DNA of 5,850 nucleotides from Roseburia sp. CAG:10041_57 (GCA_001916965.1 MNTL01000019.1:1-5850); one strand, 5' to 3'. Shown: positions 1 through 5,829, counted from the first letter of the stretch. The notes: generated by a model not told the origin, from the letters alone. Numbers and translations: made by a program.

Positions 1-2
1 GT

Positions 3-95
3 GTTCATGAAATCAGAAGGATTTATCCCGGAGAGCATGACTGGAATGTGTGGAGACCTTGCTTTGCGGATTTTGCGCAGATGATTTTTCAATGA
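3..95 (+). CDS. Alpha/beta-hydrolase esterase (esterase D / tributyrin-esterase-like), C-terminal fragment
   Basis: The gene is cut by the left edge of the window; only its last 30 codons are present, ending at TGA 93-95. The readable peptide includes YPGEHDWNVWR followed by a short amphipathic tail. In the esterase D-like serine hydrolases (S-formylglutathione hydrolase and acetyl/tributyrin esterase relatives) the catalytic histidine lies near the C-terminus in a G-x-H-x-W-x-x-W type context, and the histidine of GEHDW fits that position. The nucleophile serine and the acid lie outside the window, so activity cannot be judged. The other two frames in this stretch lack such a pattern. It lies 42 nt upstream of the deacetylase start on the same strand with no terminator between them, so co-transcription is likely. 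A role in removing ester groups from carbohydrates is inference from that neighbour. Family assignment rests on one motif and is moderate. Confidence 0.6.
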   Translation, partial: VHEIRRIYPGEHDWNVWRPCFADFAQMIFQ

Positions 96-137
96 AACAC
101 AAAAGTCTGCAGGTCATGGAAAGGTATGGTAATTATT

Positions 138-821
138 ATGTGGAATGGTAAGAAGAAAGCGGTCACTTTCAGCTATGATGACGGAGTAGAACAGGATAGA
201 CGGTTGATCGCATTGTTTAACAAATATGGAATGAAAGCAACTTTTAACCAGAATAGTGGAATCCAGACAAGAGCCAATACATTTACCCAGGGAAATATCG
301 TGGTCCACAGGATGAATCAGAAAGATATGAGGGAGCTTTACAAAGGGCATGAAATCGCATCGCATACCTTGACCCATGCCAATCTAAAGGGTCTTGACGA
401 GGAAACTGTATACAATGAAATTTCAACAGATATCAGGAATCTTGAAGCCTTCTATGAACAGAAAATAGCAGGATTCGTGTTCCCCTTTGGCACTTATGAT
501 GAATCGGCATTCAGAATATTAAAGGAATGCGGAATACAGTATGCAAGAACTCCGAAAGATACACATGGTTTTGCTTTACAATCCGACCTGTTGAGGTTTA
601 AGCCTAGTTTCCATCATGCAGATGCAGATATTATGAGTGGGATTGACCGCTTTTTAAATATGGATACGGATGAACCACAGTTGTTATATATCTGGGGACA
701 CAGCTATGAATTTGATGTAGATGATAATTGGGAATATATGGAGTCCATTTTGAAGAAGCTGGCTTTTCATGATGATATCTTTTACGGAACCAATTCCCAG
801 GTATTGCTTCAATCAAGATAA
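138..821 (+). CDS. Polysaccharide deacetylase family protein (NodB domain, CE4-like)
   Basis: Predicted 227-residue soluble hydrolase of the NodB/carbohydrate esterase 4 family, which uses a divalent metal to remove N- or O-acetyl groups from glycans such as peptidoglycan, xylan or chitooligosaccharides. Visible motifs: the N-terminal strand TFSYDDG with the Asp pair D14-D15 (catalytic base and metal ligand); SHTLTH at 75-80, giving the metal-binding H-x3-H (H76, H80); VFPFGTYDE around 114-122; and YIWGHSYEF with H188 as the likely late catalytic histidine. There is no signal peptide or membrane segment, so it is probably cytoplasmic. The start at 138 (MWNGKKKAVTFS) is preferred because relatives begin this way just before the first strand; an in-frame ATG at 126 would add MVII, and GGAAAGG at 118-124 could serve either. 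The protein stops soon after FYGTNS, earlier than I expect for the family (see findings). Substrate is unknown; the preceding esterase suggests glycan deacylation. Confidence 0.85.
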   Translation: MWNGKKKAVTFSYDDGVEQDRRLIALFNKYGMKATFNQNSGIQTRANTFTQGNIVVHRMNQKDMRELYKGHEIASHTLTHANLKGLDEETVYNEISTDIRNLEAFYEQKIAGFVFPFGTYDESAFRILKECGIQYARTPKDTHGFALQSDLLRFKPSFHHADADIMSGIDRFLNMDTDEPQLLYIWGHSYEFDVDDNWEYMESILKKLAFHDDIFYGTNSQVLLQSR

Positions 822-855
822 AAGTTTTTTTGCCAAAGGTATCAGAACAAAGCAT

Positions 856-884
856 TTTCCAAAGAGCAATAAATGTGTTAAACT
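856..884 (+). promoter_or_regulatory. Candidate promoter for the formate/nitrite transporter gene
   Basis: TTTCCA (856-861) is followed after 17 nt by TAAACT (879-884). A TG at 876-877 makes this an extended -10. Each hexamer matches consensus at only four of six positions, so the call rests on the spacing and the TG extension. It would give a short leader of about 25-30 nt before the start codon at 919. The 97-nt gap has no recognisable hairpin terminator, so read-through from the deacetylase gene is also possible. Confidence 0.35.
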
Positions 885-918
885 ATATGAAATGGAAATA
901 AGACTGGAGGAAACGGAT

Positions 919-1764
919 ATGCATTCACCTTTGGAAATTGCAAGGAACTTTGTGGAAATCGGGATACATAAGGTAAAACTGTCAGCATGGAAGATGATTA
1001 TTTTAGGCATTTTTGCAGGTTTATTCATAGGCTTTGCGGGAGTGGCATCTACTACGGCAGCAGCTACGGTAGAGAATGCTTCACTGGGCAGGCTTCTGAG
1101 TGCAGTTGTTTTCCCGGCGGGAATGGCAATGGTACTAGTGGCAGGAAGTGAGCTTTTTACAGGCAATAATCTGATCATCGTCAGTGTACTGGAGAAAAAG
1201 GTCAAATTCTATGAAATGCTGAAGAACTGGTTATTTGTTTTTGTCGGTAATTTTATCGGAGCAGCTTTTGTGGCAGTGATGATTGTATATGGCCATATTC
1301 CTGACCTGTTTCAGGAGAGACTTGCGGAAAAAATAGTTGCTGCGGGTATGACGAGGGTACAGCAGACCTTTGCGGAGGCATTCATCAGAGGCATATTGTG
1401 TAATATTCTGGTCTGCATTGCAGTATGGTCGGCTTTTGCAGCAAAGAAGGTGTCAGGCAAGCTGATGATGAGCTTCTGGCCGGTCATGATATTTGTGCTT
1501 TGCGGATTTGAGCACAGTATCGCTGATATCTACTTTGGAGTTGCAGCATTACTTACAGCAAAGGAATATGGAATCGCAGCACAAGGTCTGACAGCAGGAA
1601 CCTTTCTATTCAGAAATCTACTGCCGGTTACACTGGGAAATATTCTGGGTGGAGCCGGAATCGTAGGCTGCGGTTACTGGCTGGTATATTTAAGACATAC
1701 ACCATATTATTCAATGCCTATCGAGCAGGAACAGAAAGAGATAGATATTGCAGAAGAATATTAA
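919..1764 (+). CDS. Formate/nitrite transporter (FNT) family channel
   Basis: Predicted 281-residue inner-membrane channel of the FNT family (FocA, NirC, HSC relatives), homopentameric proteins that pass formate, nitrite or hydrosulfide. The N-terminus SPLEIARNFVEIG is the family's amphipathic lead-in helix. Six hydrophobic segments can be traced at roughly 25-45, 60-80, 102-124, 153-175, 186-212 and 235-257. Signature sites are present: ELFTGNNL at 78-85 (Omega-loop region), GFEHSIAD at 196-203 with the central pore histidine H199, and PVTLGNILGG at 236-245. The usual EHSxAN motif reads EHSIAD here. The start at 919 is chosen because TGGAGG (905-910) lies 8 nt upstream and the FNT N-terminus begins there; the frame is open further upstream but that stretch is not FNT-like. 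In a fermenter, formate exchange is the most likely role, but FocA and NirC types cannot be separated by eye. No pyruvate formate-lyase or nitrite reductase gene is adjacent. Confidence 0.9.
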   Translation: MHSPLEIARNFVEIGIHKVKLSAWKMIILGIFAGLFIGFAGVASTTAAATVENASLGRLLSAVVFPAGMAMVLVAGSELFTGNNLIIVSVLEKKVKFYEMLKNWLFVFVGNFIGAAFVAVMIVYGHIPDLFQERLAEKIVAAGMTRVQQTFAEAFIRGILCNILVCIAVWSAFAAKKVSGKLMMSFWPVMIFVLCGFEHSIADIYFGVAALLTAKEYGIAAQGLTAGTFLFRNLLPVTLGNILGGAGIVGCGYWLVYLRHTPYYSMPIEQEQKEIDIAEEY

Positions 1765-1768
1765 GCAG

Positions 1769-1803
1769 AAAAGAGCAACCAAGTGAACACCGGTTGCTCT
1801 TTT
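1769..1803. terminator. Bidirectional intrinsic terminator between convergent genes
   Basis: A 12-bp perfect inverted repeat pairs AAAAGAGCAACC (1769-1780) with GGTTGCTCTTTT (1792-1803) around an 11-nt loop. The A-run on one arm and T-run on the other give a U-tract in both directions. It begins 5 nt after the stop codon of the plus-strand channel gene and lies 5 nt beyond the stop codon of the minus-strand symporter gene (1809), so one hairpin can end both transcripts. Confidence 0.9.
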
Positions 1804-1808
1804 GTTGC

Positions 1809-3083
1809 TTAATCAGCATCGAATACTTCTTTCTTAAATGCGCCCTGCTGTCTGGCAATGATGGTAGTACATACTGCATCGCCGGTGATGTTGACTGCGG
1901 TTCTGAGCATGTCGAGAATACGGTCGATACCCATGATCAGGGCGATACCTTCCGTAGGAAGTCCTACAGAGGTCAGCACCATGGAGAGAGTGACCAGACC
2001 GACACTTGGTACACCGGCAGTACCGATAGAGGCTACAGTAGCAGTTGCAACAACTGTTGCAAGGGCAGACGGTGTCAGGTCAATGCCATATGCCTGCGCA
2101 ATGAAGATAACCGCAACACCCTGCATGATCGAGGTACCATCCATGTTAATGGTAGCGCCTAGAGGAATGGTAAAGGAAGATATTCTCTTGGACACACCTA
2201 TCTTCTTAAACAGGGTATCAATGGACAGCGGAATCGTTGCATTACTGGTGGAGGTAGAGAATGCAAAGGTCATGACCGGGAAGAACTTCCTGATAAATCT
2301 GAATGGATTCAGTCTGGTGAAAAGAAATAACAGCACCTGATAAACTACGAAGCACTGCAGAGCCAGAGCCAGAATAACGCTGCCCATGTATTTGAGCATT
2401 GGAACGAAGGCATCAAAGCCAATGCCGGCAAAGGTCTTGGCAATCAGACAGAATACACCGACAGGAGCGACCTTCATAACAGCCGTTGTCATTTCCATCA
2501 TAATGTCATTGAACTGGCTGAAGAAGTTGGCTACGGTGGAGACTCTATTGCCCATGGATGCCAGCAGGATACCGGTGAACAGGGCAAATACAATGACAGG
2601 GAGCATATCTCCGTTTGCCAGCGAGTTGAATATATTTTTGGGAATGATATTCAGCAGTGTATCTGCGAAATTAATGGTTGTGGTTTCTACGGCAGCAGAG
2701 GTATCTGATACAGTCTCGTGCATACCTAAGCCCGGATTGATCAGGGAGGCTACGGAGAGTGCCAGGCACACAGCCAGCGCTGTGGTAATCAGGTAGAAGA
2801 TAATTGTCTTTACACCAACGGTTCCAAGCGTCTTGGTGTCACCGATTGCCATGGCACCGCATACCAGAGAGCAGAATACCAGAGGAACGACCAGCATCTG
2901 CATCAGACGGATGAAGCCATTTCCGAGGACATAGAGAATACCATTGATAAGAATGGTATCGCGAAAATATCCTTCGGGAATGAAATAATGGATCAGTATT
3001 CCGAATACAGCACCTGTGAGCAGGGCAATAAAAATAATCGTAGAAAGGCTGAGCTTCTTCTTAGTCTTGTTATTTTCACTCAT
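1809..3083 (-). CDS. Dicarboxylate/amino acid:cation symporter (DAACS/SLC1, GltP/GltT type)
   Basis: Predicted 424-residue secondary transporter of the DAACS family, which imports glutamate, aspartate or C4-dicarboxylates with Na+ or H+ and folds like GltPh. After a lysine-rich cytoplasmic N-terminus the first membrane helices run from about 13 to 112. Family landmarks follow in order: the NGDMLPVIVFALFTGILL helix (157-174); the serine/threonine-rich hairpin 1, STSTSNAT (276-283); PLGATINMDGT (307-317), including the ion-binding NMDGT; hairpin 2 around SIGTAGVPS (352-360); and the last helix DRILDMLRTAVNITGD (387-402). R394 corresponds to the GltPh arginine that holds the substrate side-chain carboxylate, and D391, N398 and D402 to its amino-group and cation ligands. 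This favours an acidic substrate over a neutral one. The start has AGGAGG 9 nt upstream, and its ATG shares one base with the TAA of the reductase gene, indicating an operon and probable translational coupling. Exact substrate is unresolved. Confidence 0.93.
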   Translation of the reverse strand: MSENNKTKKKLSLSTIIFIALLTGAVFGILIHYFIPEGYFRDTILINGILYVLGNGFIRLMQMLVVPLVFCSLVCGAMAIGDTKTLGTVGVKTIIFYLITTALAVCLALSVASLINPGLGMHETVSDTSAAVETTTINFADTLLNIIPKNIFNSLANGDMLPVIVFALFTGILLASMGNRVSTVANFFSQFNDIMMEMTTAVMKVAPVGVFCLIAKTFAGIGFDAFVPMLKYMGSVILALALQCFVVYQVLLFLFTRLNPFRFIRKFFPVMTFAFSTSTSNATIPLSIDTLFKKIGVSKRISSFTIPLGATINMDGTSIMQGVAVIFIAQAYGIDLTPSALATVVATATVASIGTAGVPSVGLVTLSMVLTSVGLPTEGIALIMGIDRILDMLRTAVNITGDAVCTTIIARQQGAFKKEVFDAD

Positions 3084-3931
3084 TATTCGAGTCCTCCTGT
3101 CTCCTGCATATAGGCTGCTAATGCCTGTCTCCAGTCCTGAGGTTCAGGCAGACCAGTGATACGAAGCATCATATTGTCGAGTACGGAATATTTCTGTGGG
3201 GCGTCAGGTGCTACGGTAATGGTAAGGGCATCCTCCTTGTGAGCAAGCCGGAGTATCTCCCGTGCATATTCCAGACGGGTACAGCCACCACCACTGCATA
3301 CAGCGTGGTAGACACCGAAATGATCATCATCTATGAATATTTTAACGATTTTGGCAAGCTCTGCTGCAGAGGTAGGTACTGCTTGCGCATTATCCTTCAG
3401 AGTCAGAGTGGTGATAGAATCATTGTTGGCAGCTTCCAGCACTTCATTCAGGAAGTCTTTTCCAATGCCATAAATCCAGGAGCTGCGGATAATGGCATAA
3501 CGCGTCATGAGCTGAGTTACGTATTTCTCTCCTGCATATTTGGATTTGGCAAAGATTCCTTTAGGATTCACGTCATCGAATTCGTTATAGGGCACATCAG
3601 ATATGTCGGAAAAGATATCATCGGTAGATATCTGAATGAGCTTCGCCTGAATAGCCTCTGCCGCCTGTGCAAGATTGCGCACGCCTACGGCATTGATGCT
3701 GTAAGCCCTGTCGGAATCGGGAATGCCATCAGCAGAGTAAGCATTATAACCGGCGCAGTTGATAATGACATCAGGGCGGTTACGGTTCATGAATGTAAAT
3801 ACCTGTTCTTCGTCAGTAATATCGACTTCGTCTTTGTCAGTCTCATATAATTCATAGGATTTCATATCCAGCAGATTGATCAGTGCCTGTCCCATGTGTC
3901 CAAGGGAACCTACGATCCATATTCTTTTCAT
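3083..3931 (-). CDS. RmlD-like NAD(P)-dependent sugar-nucleotide reductase (dTDP-4-dehydrorhamnose reductase family)
   Basis: Predicted 282-residue soluble protein of the RmlD branch of extended short-chain dehydrogenases. RmlD itself reduces dTDP-4-dehydrorhamnose to dTDP-rhamnose. The N-terminal Rossmann motif is G8-x-x-G11-x-x-G14 (GSLGHMG). NCAGYNAYSADG (58-69) corresponds to the usual NCAAYTxVDxAE stretch, and YSINAVGVRNLAQAA (77-91) is a good family match. ISTDDIF (101-107) stands where RmlD has STDYVF. The catalytic Y-x3-K is Y132/K136 (YAGEK), followed by RSSWIYG (149-155). PQKYSVLD (245-252) resembles the RmlD substrate motif RPxxSxLD without its arginine. These departures suggest a paralogue whose substrate may not be dehydrorhamnose, so no rml symbol is given. 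There are no rmlA, rmlB or rmlC neighbours. GGAG lies 8 nt before the ATG. It is the first gene of a two-gene operon with the downstream symporter, which it overlaps by one base. Confidence 0.82.
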   Translation of the reverse strand: MKRIWIVGSLGHMGQALINLLDMKSYELYETDKDEVDITDEEQVFTFMNRNRPDVIINCAGYNAYSADGIPDSDRAYSINAVGVRNLAQAAEAIQAKLIQISTDDIFSDISDVPYNEFDDVNPKGIFAKSKYAGEKYVTQLMTRYAIIRSSWIYGIGKDFLNEVLEAANNDSITTLTLKDNAQAVPTSAAELAKIVKIFIDDDHFGVYHAVCSGGGCTRLEYAREILRLAHKEDALTITVAPDAPQKYSVLDNMMLRITGLPEPQDWRQALAAYMQETGGLE

Positions 3932-3975
3932 TGAGTGTTCTCCTTCTACTAATAAAACTGTTTATAATTATGTAT

Positions 3976-4004
3976 ATTATATAAATAATTCATACACTTG
4001 ACAA
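3976..4004 (-). promoter_or_regulatory. Strong candidate promoter for the reductase-symporter operon
   Basis: Read on the minus strand, TTGTCA (4004-3999) is followed after exactly 17 nt by a consensus TATAAT (3981-3976). Only one base departs from the ideal sigma-A promoter. Transcription would begin near 3968, giving a leader of about 37 nt before the ATG at 3931. The surrounding 3955-4015 stretch is very AT-rich, which fits easy melting. Confidence 0.75.
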
Positions 4005-4018
4005 TATTTAAAAATCCA

Positions 4019-4048
4019 TTGCATACCAGGAAACGATACTGCTACAAT
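4019..4048 (+). promoter_or_regulatory. Extended -10 promoter for the GNAT acetyltransferase gene
   Basis: TACAAT (4043-4048) matches the -10 consensus at five of six positions and has TG at 4040-4041 in the extended -10 position. The best -35 at legal spacing is TTGCAT (4019-4024), 18 nt upstream and only half matching, as is common for extended -10 promoters. The start site would be near 4055 and the leader about 25 nt. A perfect TTGACA at 3998-4003 lies too far upstream to pair with this -10. Confidence 0.55.
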
Positions 4049-4079
4049 AGATGAAGATACAACAGAATGGAGTGATAAT

Positions 4080-4568
4080 ATGCTGATTAGAACAGCTAAG
4101 ATAGAAGATCTGCAGCAGATTGCAGAGGTAGAGGCAGCCTGCTTTCCACCAGCGGAGGCGGCAACCGAGGATGAATTTATACAGAGACTGGAATATTATA
4201 AGGAACATTTCTGGCTCATGTTTGACGGTGACAGACTCATAGCCTTTGTGGATGGCATGGTAACAGACCAGAAGGATCTGACGGATGAGATGTATGAAAA
4301 GGCATCCATGCATGATGAAAAAGGCAGTTGGCAGATGATATTTGGTGTGAATACGATTCCTTCCTATCGTAGAAAAGGCTATGCAGGTGAACTAATCCAG
4401 AGAGCCATTGAGGATGCCAGGGCGCAGGGAAGAAAAGGGCTGGTACTTACCTGCAAAGACAGGCTGATTCCTTATTATTCAAAATTTGGATTTGAACTTG
4501 AGGGTGTTTCAGAATCCGTTCACGGCAATGTGGTGTGGAACCAGATGAGACTGACTTTTCCGGGATAG
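4080..4568 (+). CDS. GNAT family N-acetyltransferase, arylalkylamine-acetyltransferase-like
   Basis: Predicted 162-residue cytoplasmic acyltransferase that would move an acetyl group from acetyl-CoA to an amine. It spans one whole GNAT domain: strand 1 with LIRTAKIEDLQQIAEVEAACFP (2-23), an acidic helix, strands around 44-60, then motif A with the acetyl-CoA pyrophosphate loop RRKGYA (97-102, the R/Q-x-x-G-x-G/A signature) and helix AGELIQRAIEDARAQG, and finally LVLTCKDRLIPYYSKFGFE (121-139). The order, the length and the PYYSKFGF block resemble vertebrate AANAT (serotonin N-acetyltransferase), with Y133 at the position of its catalytic tyrosine. The paired histidines of AANAT are not seen; the corresponding stretch reads WQMIFGVNT. 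The substrate is unknown; a small amine, polyamine or amino acid derivative is plausible. GGAGTG (4069-4074) sits a few bases before the ATG. It diverges from the reductase operon and precedes the methyltransferase gene by 73 nt. Confidence 0.88.
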   Translation: MLIRTAKIEDLQQIAEVEAACFPPAEAATEDEFIQRLEYYKEHFWLMFDGDRLIAFVDGMVTDQKDLTDEMYEKASMHDEKGSWQMIFGVNTIPSYRRKGYAGELIQRAIEDARAQGRKGLVLTCKDRLIPYYSKFGFELEGVSESVHGNVVWNQMRLTFPG

Positions 4569-4576
4569 TCGTATTT

Positions 4577-4605
4577 TTGACATTTCAGGGAAACCATGGC
4601 ACAAT
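4577..4605 (+). promoter_or_regulatory. Promoter for the rRNA methyltransferase gene
   Basis: A perfect -35 TTGACA (4577-4582) is separated by 17 nt from CACAAT (4600-4605), which has TG at 4597-4598 as an extended -10. It begins 9 nt after the acetyltransferase stop codon. The predicted start is near 4612, with a leader of about 30 nt. No hairpin terminator is visible between the two genes, so read-through from the acetyltransferase promoter probably adds to expression. Confidence 0.65.
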
Positions 4606-4641
4606 GAAGAAAGAGAATGTTTTGAACAGAAAGGAATTATC

Positions 4642-5802
4642 ATGATACAGGAAAAATGTCCTTATGTAGAGAAATGTGGAGCCTGTCATATGGGACAGCC
4701 CACATATGAAGAAGAGCTGATAGCCAAGAAAGAGCTGGTAGAGAGTCATATTGGAAAATATTGCAGAAATATTCATGACGTTGCAGGAATGTATTATCCT
4801 TTTCATTATAGAAATAAAGTCCATGCAGTGTTTGGAAGATTGAAGGATGAAGTTATTGCCGGAACATACAGTGAAGGAACCCATACGATCGTGCCTATTG
4901 ATAACTGTCTCATAGAGGATGCCCAGGCATCAGCCATTATCAAGACAGTGACAGAGCTGGTAAAGTCTTTTAAAATCTGGATATATAATGAAGATACAGG
5001 GCGAGGCGTTCTGCGTCATGTACTGGTCCGCAAGGGAATGTCCACGAAGCAGATCATGGTGGTACTGGTCACTGCCTGTCCAGAGTTCCCGCATAAGAAT
5101 AATTTTGTAGCAGAATTGAGAAAAAGACATCCTGAGATCACAACGATTGTCCAGAATATCAATGAAGCCAATACGACAATGGTGTTGGGAGAACGCAATA
5201 AACCGCTGTATGGAGAAGGATATATTGAAGATGTTTTGTGTGGACTGCGTTTCCGTATTTCACCCAATTCCTTCTATCAGGTAAATTCTGCCCAGACGCA
5301 GGTGCTGTATAAGAAGGCAATTCAGGCAGCAGGATTAACTGGTAAAGAGACAGTAGTGGATGCTTATTGTGGTATTGGAACGATTGGTATGGCAATGGCT
5401 TCCAAGGCAGGTAAGGTGCTTGGCATTGAATTGAATCGTGATGCGGTAAAAGATGCCAAAGCCAATGCAAAACGCAATAATCTCAATAATATTCATTTCG
5501 TTGCAGCAGATGCAACAGAATACCTGACATCCATGGCGCAAGAAGGCGCTAAGGCAGACGTGGTTGTTATGGACCCGCCAAGAAGCGGCAGCACGGAAGA
5601 ATTCATTCAGGCTGTGGCGCAGCTTGCTCCAAAGAGAGTAGTCTATGTATCCTGTAACCCGGAGACACTGGGACGGGATCTGGAGAGCTTCAAGAAAGTG
5701 AAGTACCGCGCTGTGGAAGCTTGGCCGGTGGATATGTTTGGATGGACGAATCATGTTGAGTGCGTGATAATGATGCAGTATTGTGGAAAAGAGAAGAAAT
5801 AG
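4642..5802 (+). CDS. rlmD: 23S rRNA (uracil-C5)-methyltransferase, RlmD/RlmCD type, without TRAM domain
   Basis: Predicted 386-residue SAM-dependent enzyme of the TrmA/RumA family, which makes 5-methyluridine in 23S rRNA (U1939 for RlmD; U747 and U1939 for the dual-specific RlmCD of Firmicutes). An iron-sulfur site is visible at the very N-terminus: C6-x5-C12-x2-C15 (usually CGGC, here CGAC... read as CGAC at the residue level C-G-A-C), with C89 in PIDNCLIED as the likely fourth ligand. The catalytic domain has SPNSFYQVN (208-216), the SAM loop DAYCGIGTIG (240-249), the acidic strand end GIELN (261-265), DPPRSG (311-316), the nucleophile C338 in YVSCNPETLGRD, and E373 in HVECV as the general base. 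The N-terminal TRAM RNA-binding domain of E. coli RlmD is absent, since the protein starts four residues before the first cluster cysteine. AAGGA (4631-4635) lies 6 nt before the ATG, supporting this start. All catalytic residues appear intact. Which uracil is methylated cannot be read from the sequence. Confidence 0.92.
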   Translation: MIQEKCPYVEKCGACHMGQPTYEEELIAKKELVESHIGKYCRNIHDVAGMYYPFHYRNKVHAVFGRLKDEVIAGTYSEGTHTIVPIDNCLIEDAQASAIIKTVTELVKSFKIWIYNEDTGRGVLRHVLVRKGMSTKQIMVVLVTACPEFPHKNNFVAELRKRHPEITTIVQNINEANTTMVLGERNKPLYGEGYIEDVLCGLRFRISPNSFYQVNSAQTQVLYKKAIQAAGLTGKETVVDAYCGIGTIGMAMASKAGKVLGIELNRDAVKDAKANAKRNNLNNIHFVAADATEYLTSMAQEGAKADVVVMDPPRSGSTEEFIQAVAQLAPKRVVYVSCNPETLGRDLESFKKVKYRAVEAWPVDMFGWTNHVECVIMMQYCGKEKK

Positions 5803-5811
5803 TAGGGTTTG

Positions 5812-5829
5812 ACCACAAGATGTTGTGGT
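5812..5829. promoter_or_regulatory. Palindromic dyad downstream of the methyltransferase gene; possible operator
   Basis: ACCACAA (5812-5818) and TTGTGGT (5823-5829) form a 7-bp perfect inverted repeat around GATG, 9 nt after the stop codon. No T-run follows on the plus strand, so it is a poor intrinsic terminator. The central 16 bases match the NrdR-box consensus as I remember it (ACACWATATATWGTGT) at 12 positions. That would make it an operator for a downstream ribonucleotide reductase gene lying outside the window. NrdR sites normally occur as a pair, and only one is visible here. Confidence 0.3.

Noticed and set aside
811..831. Possible terminator: T-run (825-831) after the deacetylase stop codon
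   Set aside because: Only a 3-bp CTT/AAG pairing can be drawn before the T-run, too weak for an intrinsic terminator.
769..918. N-terminal extension of the FNT channel frame up to an ATG at 769
   Set aside because: The extension overlaps the deacetylase end, is not FNT-like, and a strong TGGAGG lies just before the internal ATG at 919.
1858..2340. Open plus-strand frame of 160 codons opposite the symporter gene (and similar ones at 1794-2162 and 2386-2796)
   Set aside because: They lie entirely antisense to a clearly conserved membrane transporter, show no ribosome binding site or recognisable domain, and their composition mirrors the transporter's codons.
3239..3850. 203-codon plus-strand frame opposite the reductase gene
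   Set aside because: It is antisense to a gene with a Rossmann motif, YxxxK and good start signals; the product has no recognisable features.
4687..4708. Inverted repeat CATATGGG...CCCACATATG within the methyltransferase start
   Set aside because: It lies in coding sequence over the second cluster region (residues 16-23), has no T-tract and an unpaired base, so it is probably chance.
5335..5754. 139-codon minus-strand frame and neighbours (4930-5470) opposite the methyltransferase
   Set aside because: They overlap the conserved catalytic core of the methyltransferase, and nothing in the peptides looks like a protein family.
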